Shown here: positions 26,483 through 34,547 of the stretch, piece after piece | Layout of the letters: each line of letters opens with the position of its first letter | How positions within the stretch are numbered: position 1 is the first letter of the stretch | Assembly (NCBI RefSeq): GCF_048553275.1 | Contig: NZ_JBLZMW010000005.1 | Coordinates: 1 to 64,000, forward strand | Direction: 5' to 3' | DNA from: Pacificoceanicola sp048553275 | GTDB lineage: Bacteria > Pseudomonadota > Alphaproteobacteria > Rhodobacterales > Rhodobacteraceae | DNA: 64,000 nucleotides | Position numbers and translations under genes: made by a program | The notes under the pieces: generated by a model | The model's input: only the letters and a program-made list of their open reading frames with translations | What the model was told of the DNA's origin: nothing | The model's database searches: none

Positions 26483-26540
26483 CGAAATTAGGGCGACCAT
26501 GCCGACAATCCGGTTTTTGTTCGTCGCTGTGGCGCCGTGG

Positions 26541-27830
26541 TCAGCCTTCACCAAGGGCGCGCGGCTTCGGCCCGCCCGTCGCCCAATCCAGCAGCTCGAC
26601 GGTGTGCACGATGGGCACCTCGGTGCCGGACCCGATCTGCATCATGCAGCCGATGTTCCCGGCGGCGATGATGTCGGGCTTTTTGGCTTCCAGCGTCTGG
26701 ACCTTGCGGGTCTTGAGCTGCGTGGAAATCTCCGGCTGCAACAGGTTGTAGGTGCCCGCAGAGCCACAGCACAGGTGGCTGTCCGCCGGTTCGACCACCT
26801 CGAAACCGGCTTTGCGGAGCAGGTCCTTGGGGTGCGTCTTGATCTTCTGGCCATGCTGGAGCGAGCAGGCGGCGTGATAGGCCACGCGCAGGCCCCTGGC
26901 CGCGCCTTCGGGGATCTCCAGCATGGTCAGCACTTCAGAGATGTCCTTGGCCAACCCGGCGATCCTGGCCGCATCCGACGCCTGCGCCGTACCTTCGAAC
27001 ATATGGCCGTAGTCCTTCACCGTGGTGCCACAGCCGGAGGTGTTGATGACGATGGCATCGAGGCCATCCCCGTCGATTTCCGCCTTCCAGGCCTTGATAT
27101 TGGTGGCGGCGGAGGCGTGGCTGAGGTCTTCCTTGCCCATGTGGTGGGTCAGCGCCCCGCAGCAGCCCGCGCCCTTGGCCACGACGACCTCCACACCCAG
27201 CCGGGTCAGCAGGCGGATGGTGGCGTCATTGATATCGGTGTTCAGCGCCTTTTGCGCACAGCCGGTCATCAGCGCCACGCGCATCCGTTTCGGCGCCTTG
27301 GGCGCGAAGCTTTGCGGGTCGTCGTTGCGGCTGACCGGGGGGATGGACTTCGGCGCCATTTCCAGCATCGCCCGGAGGCGCGGGTCCGGCATGAACCGGG
27401 CAAAGGGCCGGCCAATCTTTGCCCCCAGAAGTGCCAGCCGGAACCGCCCCGGATAGGGAATGATCCGCGCCAGAATCCAGCGCAGGGCGCGATCCGACCA
27501 CGGCCGGTCGTAGTGTTTTTCTATATAGGCGCGGGCATGATCGACAAGGTGCATATAATGCACACCCGAGGGGCATGTGGTCATACAGGCAAGGCAGGAC
27601 AGGCAGCGGTCGATGTGCCGGACGGTTTTCTCATCCGGGATACGCTCGTTCTCCAGCATGTCCTTGATCAGGTAGATGCGCCCGCGCGGGCTGTCGAGCT
27701 CATCACCCAGAACCTGATAGGTCGGGCAGGTCGCGGTGCAAAAGCCGCAGTGCACACAGGTCCGCAGGATCTGGTTGGCGCGGGCGGTTCCGGCATCCTC
27801 AAGCTGGGCGTCGGTGAAATTCGTTTGCAT
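26541..27830 (-). CDS. glcF: glycolate oxidase iron-sulfur subunit
   Basis: 429 residues. Two 4Fe-4S motifs (CVHCGFCTATCPT; CLSCLACMTTCPS) and two cysteine-rich CCG domains (GCCGALTHHMG; LCCGSAGTYNLL). GlcF passes electrons from the GlcDE flavoprotein to the membrane quinone pool during glycolate oxidation to glyoxylate. It is the last gene of glcD-glcE-(membrane protein)-glcF. Confidence 0.96.
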   Translation of the reverse strand: MQTNFTDAQLEDAGTARANQILRTCVHCGFCTATCPTYQVLGDELDSPRGRIYLIKDMLENERIPDEKTVRHIDRCLSCLACMTTCPSGVHYMHLVDHARAYIEKHYDRPWSDRALRWILARIIPYPGRFRLALLGAKIGRPFARFMPDPRLRAMLEMAPKSIPPVSRNDDPQSFAPKAPKRMRVALMTGCAQKALNTDINDATIRLLTRLGVEVVVAKGAGCCGALTHHMGKEDLSHASAATNIKAWKAEIDGDGLDAIVINTSGCGTTVKDYGHMFEGTAQASDAARIAGLAKDISEVLTMLEIPEGAARGLRVAYHAACSLQHGQKIKTHPKDLLRKAGFEVVEPADSHLCCGSAGTYNLLQPEISTQLKTRKVQTLEAKKPDIIAAGNIGCMMQIGSGTEVPIVHTVELLDWATGGPKPRALGEG

Positions 27831-27833
27831 GCG

Positions 27834-28181
27834 TCAGACCATCAGTCGGGCCGTGGCCAATCCGAACCACGGCAGGGTTGTTGTCAAAAGCGCGATCGTG
27901 GTGACCCAGCGGCGCGCGCGGAGGCCCGTGAGGCGGCGCAGGAAGGCATGACCGGTCATCGCCACCGCCAGCACCCAGGCCAGCCACAGCAGGATCAGCG
28001 ACGACAGCATCCGCATCGGCCCGAGGCTCTGCAGCATCAGGGCCAGCGTCACGCAGAAGATCGCCGCCAGACCAAGGCCGATCAGCACGGAAAGGCGGGT
28101 GGGCAGCCGCAACAGCAGCGCGCAAAGCAGTGGTCCGGCCCCGAAGATGAGCACGAAGGCGAGAAAGGTCATGCTGGCCAT
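27834..28181 (-). CDS. small four-helix membrane protein between glcE and glcF
   Basis: 115 residues with four predicted membrane helices (MTFLAFVLIFGAGPLLCALL; SVLIGLGLAAIFCVTLAL; SSLILLWLAWVLAVAM; TTIALLTTTLPWFGLA). I know of no named family. It starts on the last base of the glcE stop (TGATG) and ends 3 bp before glcF, so it is translated as part of the operon. A membrane docking or quinone-access role for GlcDEF is inferred only from position. Confidence 0.75.
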   Translation of the reverse strand: MASMTFLAFVLIFGAGPLLCALLLRLPTRLSVLIGLGLAAIFCVTLALMLQSLGPMRMLSSLILLWLAWVLAVAMTGHAFLRRLTGLRARRWVTTIALLTTTLPWFGLATARLMV

Positions 28182-29305
28182 CAGCTCATCAGCCCCGGAT
28201 TGAGAATGCCCCGGGGGTCGAACTTCTGCCGGACCCCGCGGGTCAGCGCCGCCACAGGCGCGGGTTCGGGATGGAACCGCGCGAGACGCTGGCGGGTGTC
28301 CGCGGAGGCCCGGATCAGGGTTGCATGGCCTTTGAAACCCGAAGGCCGAATGTCGTCACCCGGCTCGGTCTCGACCCAGATCAACCCGCCACCCCAGTCA
28401 TAAAGCACGCGCTTCACCGCGCCGCGCTGGCGCAGGGCATCGACAAAGGCGGGCGCATCGGAAGGCTTGACCGAAACGCGCCAGACGTCGCCGCCGCTGC
28501 CGTGCATCGCTTCCACGTCGCGTACCCGGTGCCAGCCAGCCGCCACCTGCTCCGAATCGGATTCGACCGTTACGTCCTGTCCGCCGAACATCGCCTGCAG
28601 CTTACCCGCGCGATAGGCCACCGAGCCTTCGAACCCCTCGATCCGGATCATCGTCACCGGGTTCCCATCCATACCGGCAGGCATATGAGCCGCGCCGGTC
28701 ACGTCGAACGGCGAGCCAAGCGCCCGCGCCATCGCAGTCACCGCATCCGCGTCACCCAGTCCCTTGACGCGCACACAGGCTGCCGCCTCCGGCTTCGGCA
28801 GCACCTTGAGGCTGACCTCCGTCAGAACGCCGAGCGTACCATGGCTGCCCGCCATCAGCTTCACGAGATCGTAGCCGGTGACGTTCTTCATCACCCGCCC
28901 GCCATTCTTGACCACCCGCCCCAGACCATCGACGAACCGCACACCGAGCAGGAAATCCCGCGCCGCGCCCGCCTGGATGCGCCGTGGCCCGCTGATGTTG
29001 GCCGCGATCACCCCGCCGATCGTCGGTACGCCGGTGCTGCCAAGCAATCCACGGTGATCCATCGGCTCGAACGCCAGCCGCTGGCCTTCCGCCTCAAGCG
29101 CCGCCTCGATCTCCGCGAGGGGTGTACCGGCCTGCGCCACCAGTGTCAGCGATCCGGGGTCGTAGAGGGGTATCCCCGACAGCCCGCCGGTCTCCAGCAA
29201 GGTCCCCAGCGCATCAAAGCCGCGCGTGCCACCGCCGCGAATGGAGAGTGGGCCATCCGCCCTGGCGATCATCTCGGCCACTGCCGCTTCGCTTGTCGGT
29301 CTCAT
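28181..29305 (-). CDS. glcE: glycolate oxidase FAD-binding subunit
   Basis: 374 residues, FAD-binding type 4 domain: IRGGGTRGFDALG near the N-terminus, LLGSTGVPTIGGVIAANISG, and RVMKNVTGYDLVKLMAGSHG. GlcE pairs with GlcD as the second flavoprotein-like subunit of glycolate dehydrogenase. It lies downstream of glcD across a 64-bp spacer holding a hairpin repeat. Confidence 0.96.
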   Translation of the reverse strand: MRPTSEAAVAEMIARADGPLSIRGGGTRGFDALGTLLETGGLSGIPLYDPGSLTLVAQAGTPLAEIEAALEAEGQRLAFEPMDHRGLLGSTGVPTIGGVIAANISGPRRIQAGAARDFLLGVRFVDGLGRVVKNGGRVMKNVTGYDLVKLMAGSHGTLGVLTEVSLKVLPKPEAAACVRVKGLGDADAVTAMARALGSPFDVTGAAHMPAGMDGNPVTMIRIEGFEGSVAYRAGKLQAMFGGQDVTVESDSEQVAAGWHRVRDVEAMHGSGGDVWRVSVKPSDAPAFVDALRQRGAVKRVLYDWGGGLIWVETEPGDDIRPSGFKGHATLIRASADTRQRLARFHPEPAPVAALTRGVRQKFDPRGILNPGLMS

Positions 29306-29309
29306 GTGT

Positions 29310-29368
29310 TTCTTCTCTGTCCAAATATCCTGGGGGAGTCGCCGCAGGCGGCGGGGGCAAAGCCCCCC
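29310..29368. repeat. intergenic two-hairpin repeat, copy A
   Basis: Block TTCTTCTCTGTCCAAATA, then a GGGGGAGTC box, then two stacked hairpins: GCCGC/GCGGC and GGGGGC-AAA-GCCCCC. It closely matches copy B at 46722-46781. It sits between glcD and glcE and may tune mRNA stability within the operon. Confidence 0.7.
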
Positions 29369-29369
29369 T

Positions 29370-30818
29370 TCATTCCGCCGCCAAACGCACCGTGCGCCGC
29401 GCTTCGGAGGCGGCCAGCGGGAACACCTTCGCCGGATTCAGCAGCCATGCGGGATCAAACACGTCCTTGACCGCCATCTGCGCTTCGAGATCGGCGGGAT
29501 CGTATTGGTCGACCATCAGGTCGCGTTTCTCGATGCCGACGCCGTGCTCTCCGGTCAGGCAGCCACCGACCTCGACGCAGAGCTTGAGGATCTCCGCCCC
29601 GAACCGCTCGCACAGCTCAAGCTGCCCCGGTTCGTTGGCATTGAACAGGATCAGCGGATGCATGTTGCCATCCCCGGCGTGGAACACGTTGGCCACGTCC
29701 AGTCCGAATTCCGTCGACATCTCGCCGATCCGTTTGAGCACATAGGGCAGCTCCGACACCGGGATCGTGCCGTCCAGGCACATGTAGTCGTTGATACTGC
29801 CCATCGCGCCGAAGGCCGATTTCCGGCCAAGCCAGATACGGGCCGCCTCGTCCGCCGATTTTGCCTCGCGCAGCTCCACCGGGTTGTGCCGCCGCGCGAT
29901 CGCGGTGATCTTTTCAAGCTGTTCGGCGATTTCCGCCTCGGAGCCTTCAACCTCGACGATCAACAGCGCCTCGCATTGCGGGTAGCCCGCGCCGGAGAAG
30001 TCGTCCGTGGCGCGGATACAGGGCGCATCCATGAATTCGATGGCCACAGGCAGCACGCCCGCCTTGATGATGTCGGAAACGCAGGCTCCGGCGACTTCGT
30101 TCGAGTCATAGCCGATCAGCACCGGCCGCGCGCCTTCGGGCTTGTGCAGGATGCGCAGCGTGGCTTCGGTCACAACGCCAAGTTGCCCTTCGGAGCCGCA
30201 GACCACGCCAAGCAGATCCAGTCCCCCGGCGTCCAGATACGCGCCGCCCAGCTCGACCACCGTGCCATCCATCAGCACCATGGTTACGCCAAGCAGGTTG
30301 TTGGTGGTCACGCCATATTTCAGGCAATGCGCCCCGCCGGAGTTCATGGCGATGTTCCCGGCAATGGCACAGGCCAGTTGCGACGACGGGTCCGGCGCGT
30401 AGAAAAAGTCGTTTTCCTCGACCGCGCCGGTGACAGACAGGTTCGTGCGCCCGGTCTGCACCCGAATAAAGCGATTGTCGTAATCGGTTTCCAGCACCGC
30501 GTTCATCCGCGCCACACCGAGGATGACGCAGTCGGCGGTGGGCAGGGCACCGCCTGCAAGCGATGTGCCGGAGCCGCGCGGCACCACCGGGACGCCTTCC
30601 TCGGAGCAGATGCGCAGCACGTCCGAGACCTCCTGCGTAGTGGCGGGCAGCACGGCGGCGAGCGGCGGGCAGCGATAGGCGGTGAGCGCGTCGCATTCAT
30701 AGGCACGGGTTTCGGCGGGATCGTCGATCACCGCACCCTCGGGCAACACGCTTTTCAGCCGCGCAACGATGCGGGGTTTACGGGCGATGATCCCGGCGTC
30801 GGGCTCTGGCATCTGCAT
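29370..30818 (-). CDS. glcD: glycolate oxidase subunit D (FAD-linked)
   Basis: 482 residues. FAD-binding motif PVVPRGSGTSLAGGALP and a C-terminal FAD-linked oxidase domain (CLTGEHGVGIEKRDLM). This is the catalytic subunit oxidising glycolate or D-2-hydroxy acids. The start is the ATG at 30818, preceded by GGAGGAGG; a further open stretch to 30854 adds 12 residues and runs up to the upstream inverted repeat. Glycolate is abundant in phytoplankton exudates, which fits the inferred marine lifestyle. Confidence 0.96.
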   Translation of the reverse strand: MQMPEPDAGIIARKPRIVARLKSVLPEGAVIDDPAETRAYECDALTAYRCPPLAAVLPATTQEVSDVLRICSEEGVPVVPRGSGTSLAGGALPTADCVILGVARMNAVLETDYDNRFIRVQTGRTNLSVTGAVEENDFFYAPDPSSQLACAIAGNIAMNSGGAHCLKYGVTTNNLLGVTMVLMDGTVVELGGAYLDAGGLDLLGVVCGSEGQLGVVTEATLRILHKPEGARPVLIGYDSNEVAGACVSDIIKAGVLPVAIEFMDAPCIRATDDFSGAGYPQCEALLIVEVEGSEAEIAEQLEKITAIARRHNPVELREAKSADEAARIWLGRKSAFGAMGSINDYMCLDGTIPVSELPYVLKRIGEMSTEFGLDVANVFHAGDGNMHPLILFNANEPGQLELCERFGAEILKLCVEVGGCLTGEHGVGIEKRDLMVDQYDPADLEAQMAVKDVFDPAWLLNPAKVFPLAASEARRTVRLAAE

Positions 30819-30854
30819 GGCGGCCTCCTCCAAGGCTTCCCGGAAACCGGGCAA

Positions 30855-30875
30855 TTGGTCAGTTTATATAACCAA
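30855..30875. promoter_or_regulatory. TTGGT-N11-ACCAA inverted repeat upstream of glcD
   Basis: TTGGT (30855-30859) and ACCAA (30871-30875) flank an AT-rich centre (CAGTTTATATA). TGGT/ACCA half-sites resemble operators of GntR-family regulators such as GlcC/LldR/PdhR, though the spacing here is wider than usual. The AT centre could also hold a -10 element. No GntR gene is in the window. Confidence 0.35.
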
Positions 30876-30955
30876 AACCGCAGATTTGCGAGTCACAAAA
30901 CGCCACAGGCGCAGCGACTCTTGCGCTTGGCTTCCGTTCAAGGTCATTTGCCCCC

Positions 30956-31366
30956 ATGGCATGGGTCAAAATCATACACATTCTTTGCGTCATGGGGTGG
31001 ATGACCTCCATCTTCGCCGTGCCGCGGGCACTCATCTACTGGAAGCGCGATTTTCAGAAGGCCGGCGCGCAAGGGCCCTTGGGCGATCTGACATGGCGGC
31101 TTTATCGGTTTTCCTTCGGGCTGGGCGTGATCGCCATCGCCACTGGGCTTTGGTACGCGCATTGGCTTGGCTGGCCCGCCTGGGTGCATCTCAAGGCGGC
31201 CCTCGTGGTGCTGCTGGCGCTGCATTATCTGTGGACCGGCAGGCTGGTGAAGCGCGCGCAGAAGGGCATTTTCACCGAATCCGACACCTACCTGCGCATC
31301 TTCAACGAAGTCAGCGTCTTTGGCACCATCGCGGTTCTCTGGGTCGTGGTGGTCCAGCCGTTCTGA
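30956..31366 (+). CDS. HemJ/CopD-like small membrane protein
   Basis: 136 residues, four predicted helices. The N-terminus WVKIIHILCVMGWMTSIFAV then PRALIYW conserves the His8 and Arg24 pattern of the HemJ (UPF0093) family, and the C-terminus LRIFNEVSVFG...VVVVQPF fits it too. HemJ is the oxygen-independent-type protoporphyrinogen IX oxidase of many alphaproteobacteria. This could be HemJ or a paralogue; the neighbours do not decide it. Divergent from glcD. Confidence 0.65.
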   Translation: MAWVKIIHILCVMGWMTSIFAVPRALIYWKRDFQKAGAQGPLGDLTWRLYRFSFGLGVIAIATGLWYAHWLGWPAWVHLKAALVVLLALHYLWTGRLVKRAQKGIFTESDTYLRIFNEVSVFGTIAVLWVVVVQPF

Positions 31367-31367
31367 C

Positions 31368-32078
31368 ATGGATGTTCTGGCCCGCCTTTCGCTGTTCTCT
31401 CCGCCGGATTACATTGCTGTCGCGATGCTCTTGCTGCTTTGGGTCGGATCGACCCGGCTGATCGAGCATTCGCCAAAATCGCGCCCGTCCACCTCCAGCC
31501 TGATGGCCGCCTATCGCCGCGAATGGATGGTGCAATTCGTCACCCGCCAGCCGCGCATCTTCGATTCTCAGATCGTCGGACAGTTGCGGCAGGGCACGGC
31601 CTTCTTTGCCTCCGGTTCGATGATCGCCATCGGCGGTGGGCTGGCGCTTCTGGGGAACACCGAGCGGTTGCGCGGTCTGGCGCAGGATCTGACCCAGCAG
31701 TCCGATCCCATGGTGGTCTGGGAGATCAAGGTGTTCGTGATGCTGGCGTTTGCGGTGAATGCCTTTCTCAAGTTCGTCTGGTCGCACCGGTTGTTCGGCT
31801 ACTGCGCGGTGCTGATGGCCTCCGTCCCGAACGAGACGGAGGACCCCAGCGCCCTGCCCCGCGCCGCCAAGGCGGGCGAGATCAACATTCTCGCGGCGCG
31901 TGGCTACAATCGCGGGCTGCGCTCGGTCTATTTCGGCATCGCCGCCACGGCGTGGCTGGCCGGACCCTGGGCGTTGATGATCGCGACGCTGTTCACCGCG
32001 GCGGTGATCCTCCGCCGCGAATTCGCCTCGCAGTCGCGCGAGGTTCTGCTGGCGCAGGGCGATCGCACGCAGTCGTGA
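31368..32078 (+). CDS. DUF599 family membrane protein
   Basis: 236 residues. DUF599 features: an N-terminal helix then YRREWMVQFVTRQPRIFDSQ, a Gly-rich second helix (FFASGSMIAIGGGLALLG), KVFVMLAFAVNAFLKFVWSHRLFGY and a C-terminal helix pair. Function unknown. The ATG at 31368 lies 1 bp after the preceding gene's stop, so they are probably co-transcribed. Confidence 0.85.
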   Translation: MDVLARLSLFSPPDYIAVAMLLLLWVGSTRLIEHSPKSRPSTSSLMAAYRREWMVQFVTRQPRIFDSQIVGQLRQGTAFFASGSMIAIGGGLALLGNTERLRGLAQDLTQQSDPMVVWEIKVFVMLAFAVNAFLKFVWSHRLFGYCAVLMASVPNETEDPSALPRAAKAGEINILAARGYNRGLRSVYFGIAATAWLAGPWALMIATLFTAAVILRREFASQSREVLLAQGDRTQS

Positions 32079-32114
32079 CCGGCACTCCGGGCGAACTCGG
32101 TTAGGCTGCCGCGC

Positions 32115-32471
32115 ATGAGACGCTTTGTTTTCGCCCTGATCGCCAGTCTGCCGGCGACCTCCGCCCTGGCCGATCCGCCGCAGATCCAGGCCGTTCAGGC
32201 AACGCGCAGCGGTTCGGGCTATACCCTCTCGGTGACGCTGGCCCATCCGGACACCGGCTGGGATCATTACGCGGATGGCTGGCGGGTGGAGCGTGAGGAC
32301 GGCACGGTGCTTGGCACCCGCGTTCTGGCGCATCCGCATGTGGAAGAGCAGCCGTTTACGCGCGCTTTGGGCAATGTCGCGGTGCCAGAGGGCACGACGG
32401 TCGTGTTTGTGCGGGCGCGGTGCCTTGTGGACGGGTGGCGCGATGATCGCGTGGCGGTCGACCTGCGCTGA
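32115..32471 (+). CDS. small periplasmic protein of unknown function
   Basis: 118 residues. Signal peptide (FVFALIASLPATSALA) and a compact beta-rich mature part (YTLSVTLAHPDTGWDHYADG). Homologous small exported proteins in alphaproteobacteria are uncharacterised as far as I know. It follows the DUF599 gene by 36 bp on the same strand. Confidence 0.75.
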   Translation: MRRFVFALIASLPATSALADPPQIQAVQATRSGSGYTLSVTLAHPDTGWDHYADGWRVEREDGTVLGTRVLAHPHVEEQPFTRALGNVAVPEGTTVVFVRARCLVDGWRDDRVAVDLR

Positions 32472-32530
32472 GGCGGCGGCTTGGCGCGCGGCTTGTCTCA
32501 CCGCCCCTGTCGCACTGTCGATGCGGGCGT

Positions 32531-34543
32531 CTAACGCACCTCCACCGAGACCCGGCCGGATTGCCCCAGGGCGTCGATCACCGACAGCGTGGTGAACCCG
32601 GCACCGAGGTCCGGCGCAAAGAACGCGCCACCGCGCAACTCTGTGCCGACAACGGCCCCATCCGCCAACAGCGTGTAGGGCGGGGTTCCACCCCGCACCT
32701 TGATCGGAATGTCACCCCCCGCCGAGAGCCGGGCGCCGTCTGGCGGAAAGGTCAGCTGCAGGCTCTGCGCGGCATCACGCGGCCCGAACCGTTGCAGGGT
32801 CGCGGGCAGTTGCGCCCGGGACACCAGAAGCGTCTCCGCCGGGGGTGGGGGCAGCGGCGCGGGGCGGACCGTCGCCCGGCCCAGCACCTCGAACAGCATC
32901 GGAGCGGCGAGATCCCCGCCAAAGGCCCCCGGCACCGGCGTGCCATCCGGCCTGCCGATCCAGACCCCGGCAACATAGCGCCCGTTCCAGCCGAGCGCCC
33001 ATGCATCGCGGTGGCCATAAGACGTACCGGTCTTGTAGGCGACGCGGCCTTGCGGTCCGGCCTGCGGCGGAGGCATGAGCCCGGCCAGCACATGTCCCAC
33101 CTGCCACGCCGATGCAGCGCTCATGATGCGGTCGAGCGGTTCCGGCGCCGCGCCGTTTTGCCAGGTCAGCGTCTTGGCCTCGCCGCCCCGCGCCAGCGCG
33201 CCGTAGAGCTGCACCATCTCCTCCAGCGTCACGCCCAAGCCGCCAAGCGAAAGCGCAAGGCCGGGTGCGCCGCCCTGCAGGCCCGGATTGACCCCGGCGC
33301 GTTTCAGCGCCGACATCAGGTGCGCCGGGCCGAGCGCCTCTGTCAGCCGCACAACCGGGATATTCAGCGACAGTTGCAGCGCCCGCCGCACCGGCACCTC
33401 GCCCCGGTACACTCCGTCGAAGTTTTGTGGCGCATAGGTGCCGAACTGCACCGGCGTGTCGAGGATCAGCGTCTCCGGATGCACCAGTCCCCGGTCAAAG
33501 GCGAGCCCGTAGACCAGTGGTTTCAGCGTCGAGCCGGGAGAGCGCATGGCCTGTGTCATATCGACAAAGCCCTGCCCTTCGGTTGCGGTGTAGCGCGGCG
33601 AGCCGACAGAGGCGAGGATCTCGCCGCTCTCGATATCGGCCAGCACCACGGCCATGGAAAGGCGTGGATCGCGGCCCTGCATGTAGGTGCGCGTCAGATT
33701 TTCCAGCGCGATCTGCAGCCCCTTGTCCAGTGTCAGGTCGTGCCGCCCCGGCCCGGTTGCCACGGCTCGGTCGGCCATATGCGGCGCGATCTGCGGCATG
33801 GCGTGGCGGCCCGGTGGCGCCGGATCGCTCTGACCCGCCTGGGCATCGCCCATGGTGATCACACCGGCCTGCGCCATACGAATCAGAACGCGGTCCCGCG
33901 CGCGGCGCGCGGCCTCCGGGTGGCGGTCCGGGCGGCGGCTTTCGGGGGCTTGCGGCAGCGCGACGAGCAGCGCCGCCTCGGCGGGGGTCAGACGGCGCGG
34001 CTCCTTGCCGAGCCAGACAAGGGAGGCCGCGCGCAACCCTTCGACGTTGCCACCGTAGGGCGCGAGCCGCAGATAAAGATCCAGGATCTCGTCCTTGCTC
34101 AGATGCCGTTCGAGCGCCAGCGCCAGCCGCATCTGGCGCAGCTTGCCCGCCCATTGTCCGGTGGTCCCATCCTCCAGCAGCCGCGCCACCTGCATCGTCA
34201 GGGTGGAGGCCCCGGAGACGATTTCACCATTGCGCAGCGCCTGCCAAGCGGCGCGCAGGGTCGCCTGCGGATCAACACCGGCATGCGCCCGGAAGCGCTT
34301 GTCTTCGTAGGCAATCAGCATGTCATAAAACAGCGGGTCCACCTGATCGGCGCTGAGTGCCATGCGCCAGAGACCGTCCTCGATGGTATAGGCGCGCAGC
34401 AGTGCGCCGTGCCGGTCGCGGACCTCCGGCGCCGTGGCATGGACCAGGACGGGCAGTTCCGTTTCATCGATGAGCCTGTCCAATCCGTCGCGGATCACCG
34501 CGACGGACCAGAGGCACAGGACAAGGGCAAACAGCCGTTTCAT
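32531..34543 (-). CDS. pbpC: penicillin-binding protein 1C
   Basis: 670 residues, bifunctional class A type. Signal anchor at the N-terminus, then a glycosyltransferase 51 domain (YEDKRFRAHAGVDP, SGASTLTMQVARLLE). The transpeptidase has the SxxK Ser-Thr-Leu-Lys (SPGSTLKPLVYGLAF) and KTGTSYGHRDAW. A C-terminal BiPBP_C domain (about 585-670) identifies PBP1C. It builds or repairs peptidoglycan in the periplasm. It starts 4 bp after the alpha-2-macroglobulin stop; this pairing is conserved in many bacteria (E. coli yfhM-pbpC). Confidence 0.96.
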   Translation of the reverse strand: MKRLFALVLCLWSVAVIRDGLDRLIDETELPVLVHATAPEVRDRHGALLRAYTIEDGLWRMALSADQVDPLFYDMLIAYEDKRFRAHAGVDPQATLRAAWQALRNGEIVSGASTLTMQVARLLEDGTTGQWAGKLRQMRLALALERHLSKDEILDLYLRLAPYGGNVEGLRAASLVWLGKEPRRLTPAEAALLVALPQAPESRRPDRHPEAARRARDRVLIRMAQAGVITMGDAQAGQSDPAPPGRHAMPQIAPHMADRAVATGPGRHDLTLDKGLQIALENLTRTYMQGRDPRLSMAVVLADIESGEILASVGSPRYTATEGQGFVDMTQAMRSPGSTLKPLVYGLAFDRGLVHPETLILDTPVQFGTYAPQNFDGVYRGEVPVRRALQLSLNIPVVRLTEALGPAHLMSALKRAGVNPGLQGGAPGLALSLGGLGVTLEEMVQLYGALARGGEAKTLTWQNGAAPEPLDRIMSAASAWQVGHVLAGLMPPPQAGPQGRVAYKTGTSYGHRDAWALGWNGRYVAGVWIGRPDGTPVPGAFGGDLAAPMLFEVLGRATVRPAPLPPPPAETLLVSRAQLPATLQRFGPRDAAQSLQLTFPPDGARLSAGGDIPIKVRGGTPPYTLLADGAVVGTELRGGAFFAPDLGAGFTTLSVIDALGQSGRVSVEVR

Positions 34544-34547
34544 GGCG

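Noticed and set aside
25683..28403. 906-codon open frame on the plus strand
   Set aside because: Runs across two proteases, the spacer, glcF and the small membrane gene; no recognisable domain.
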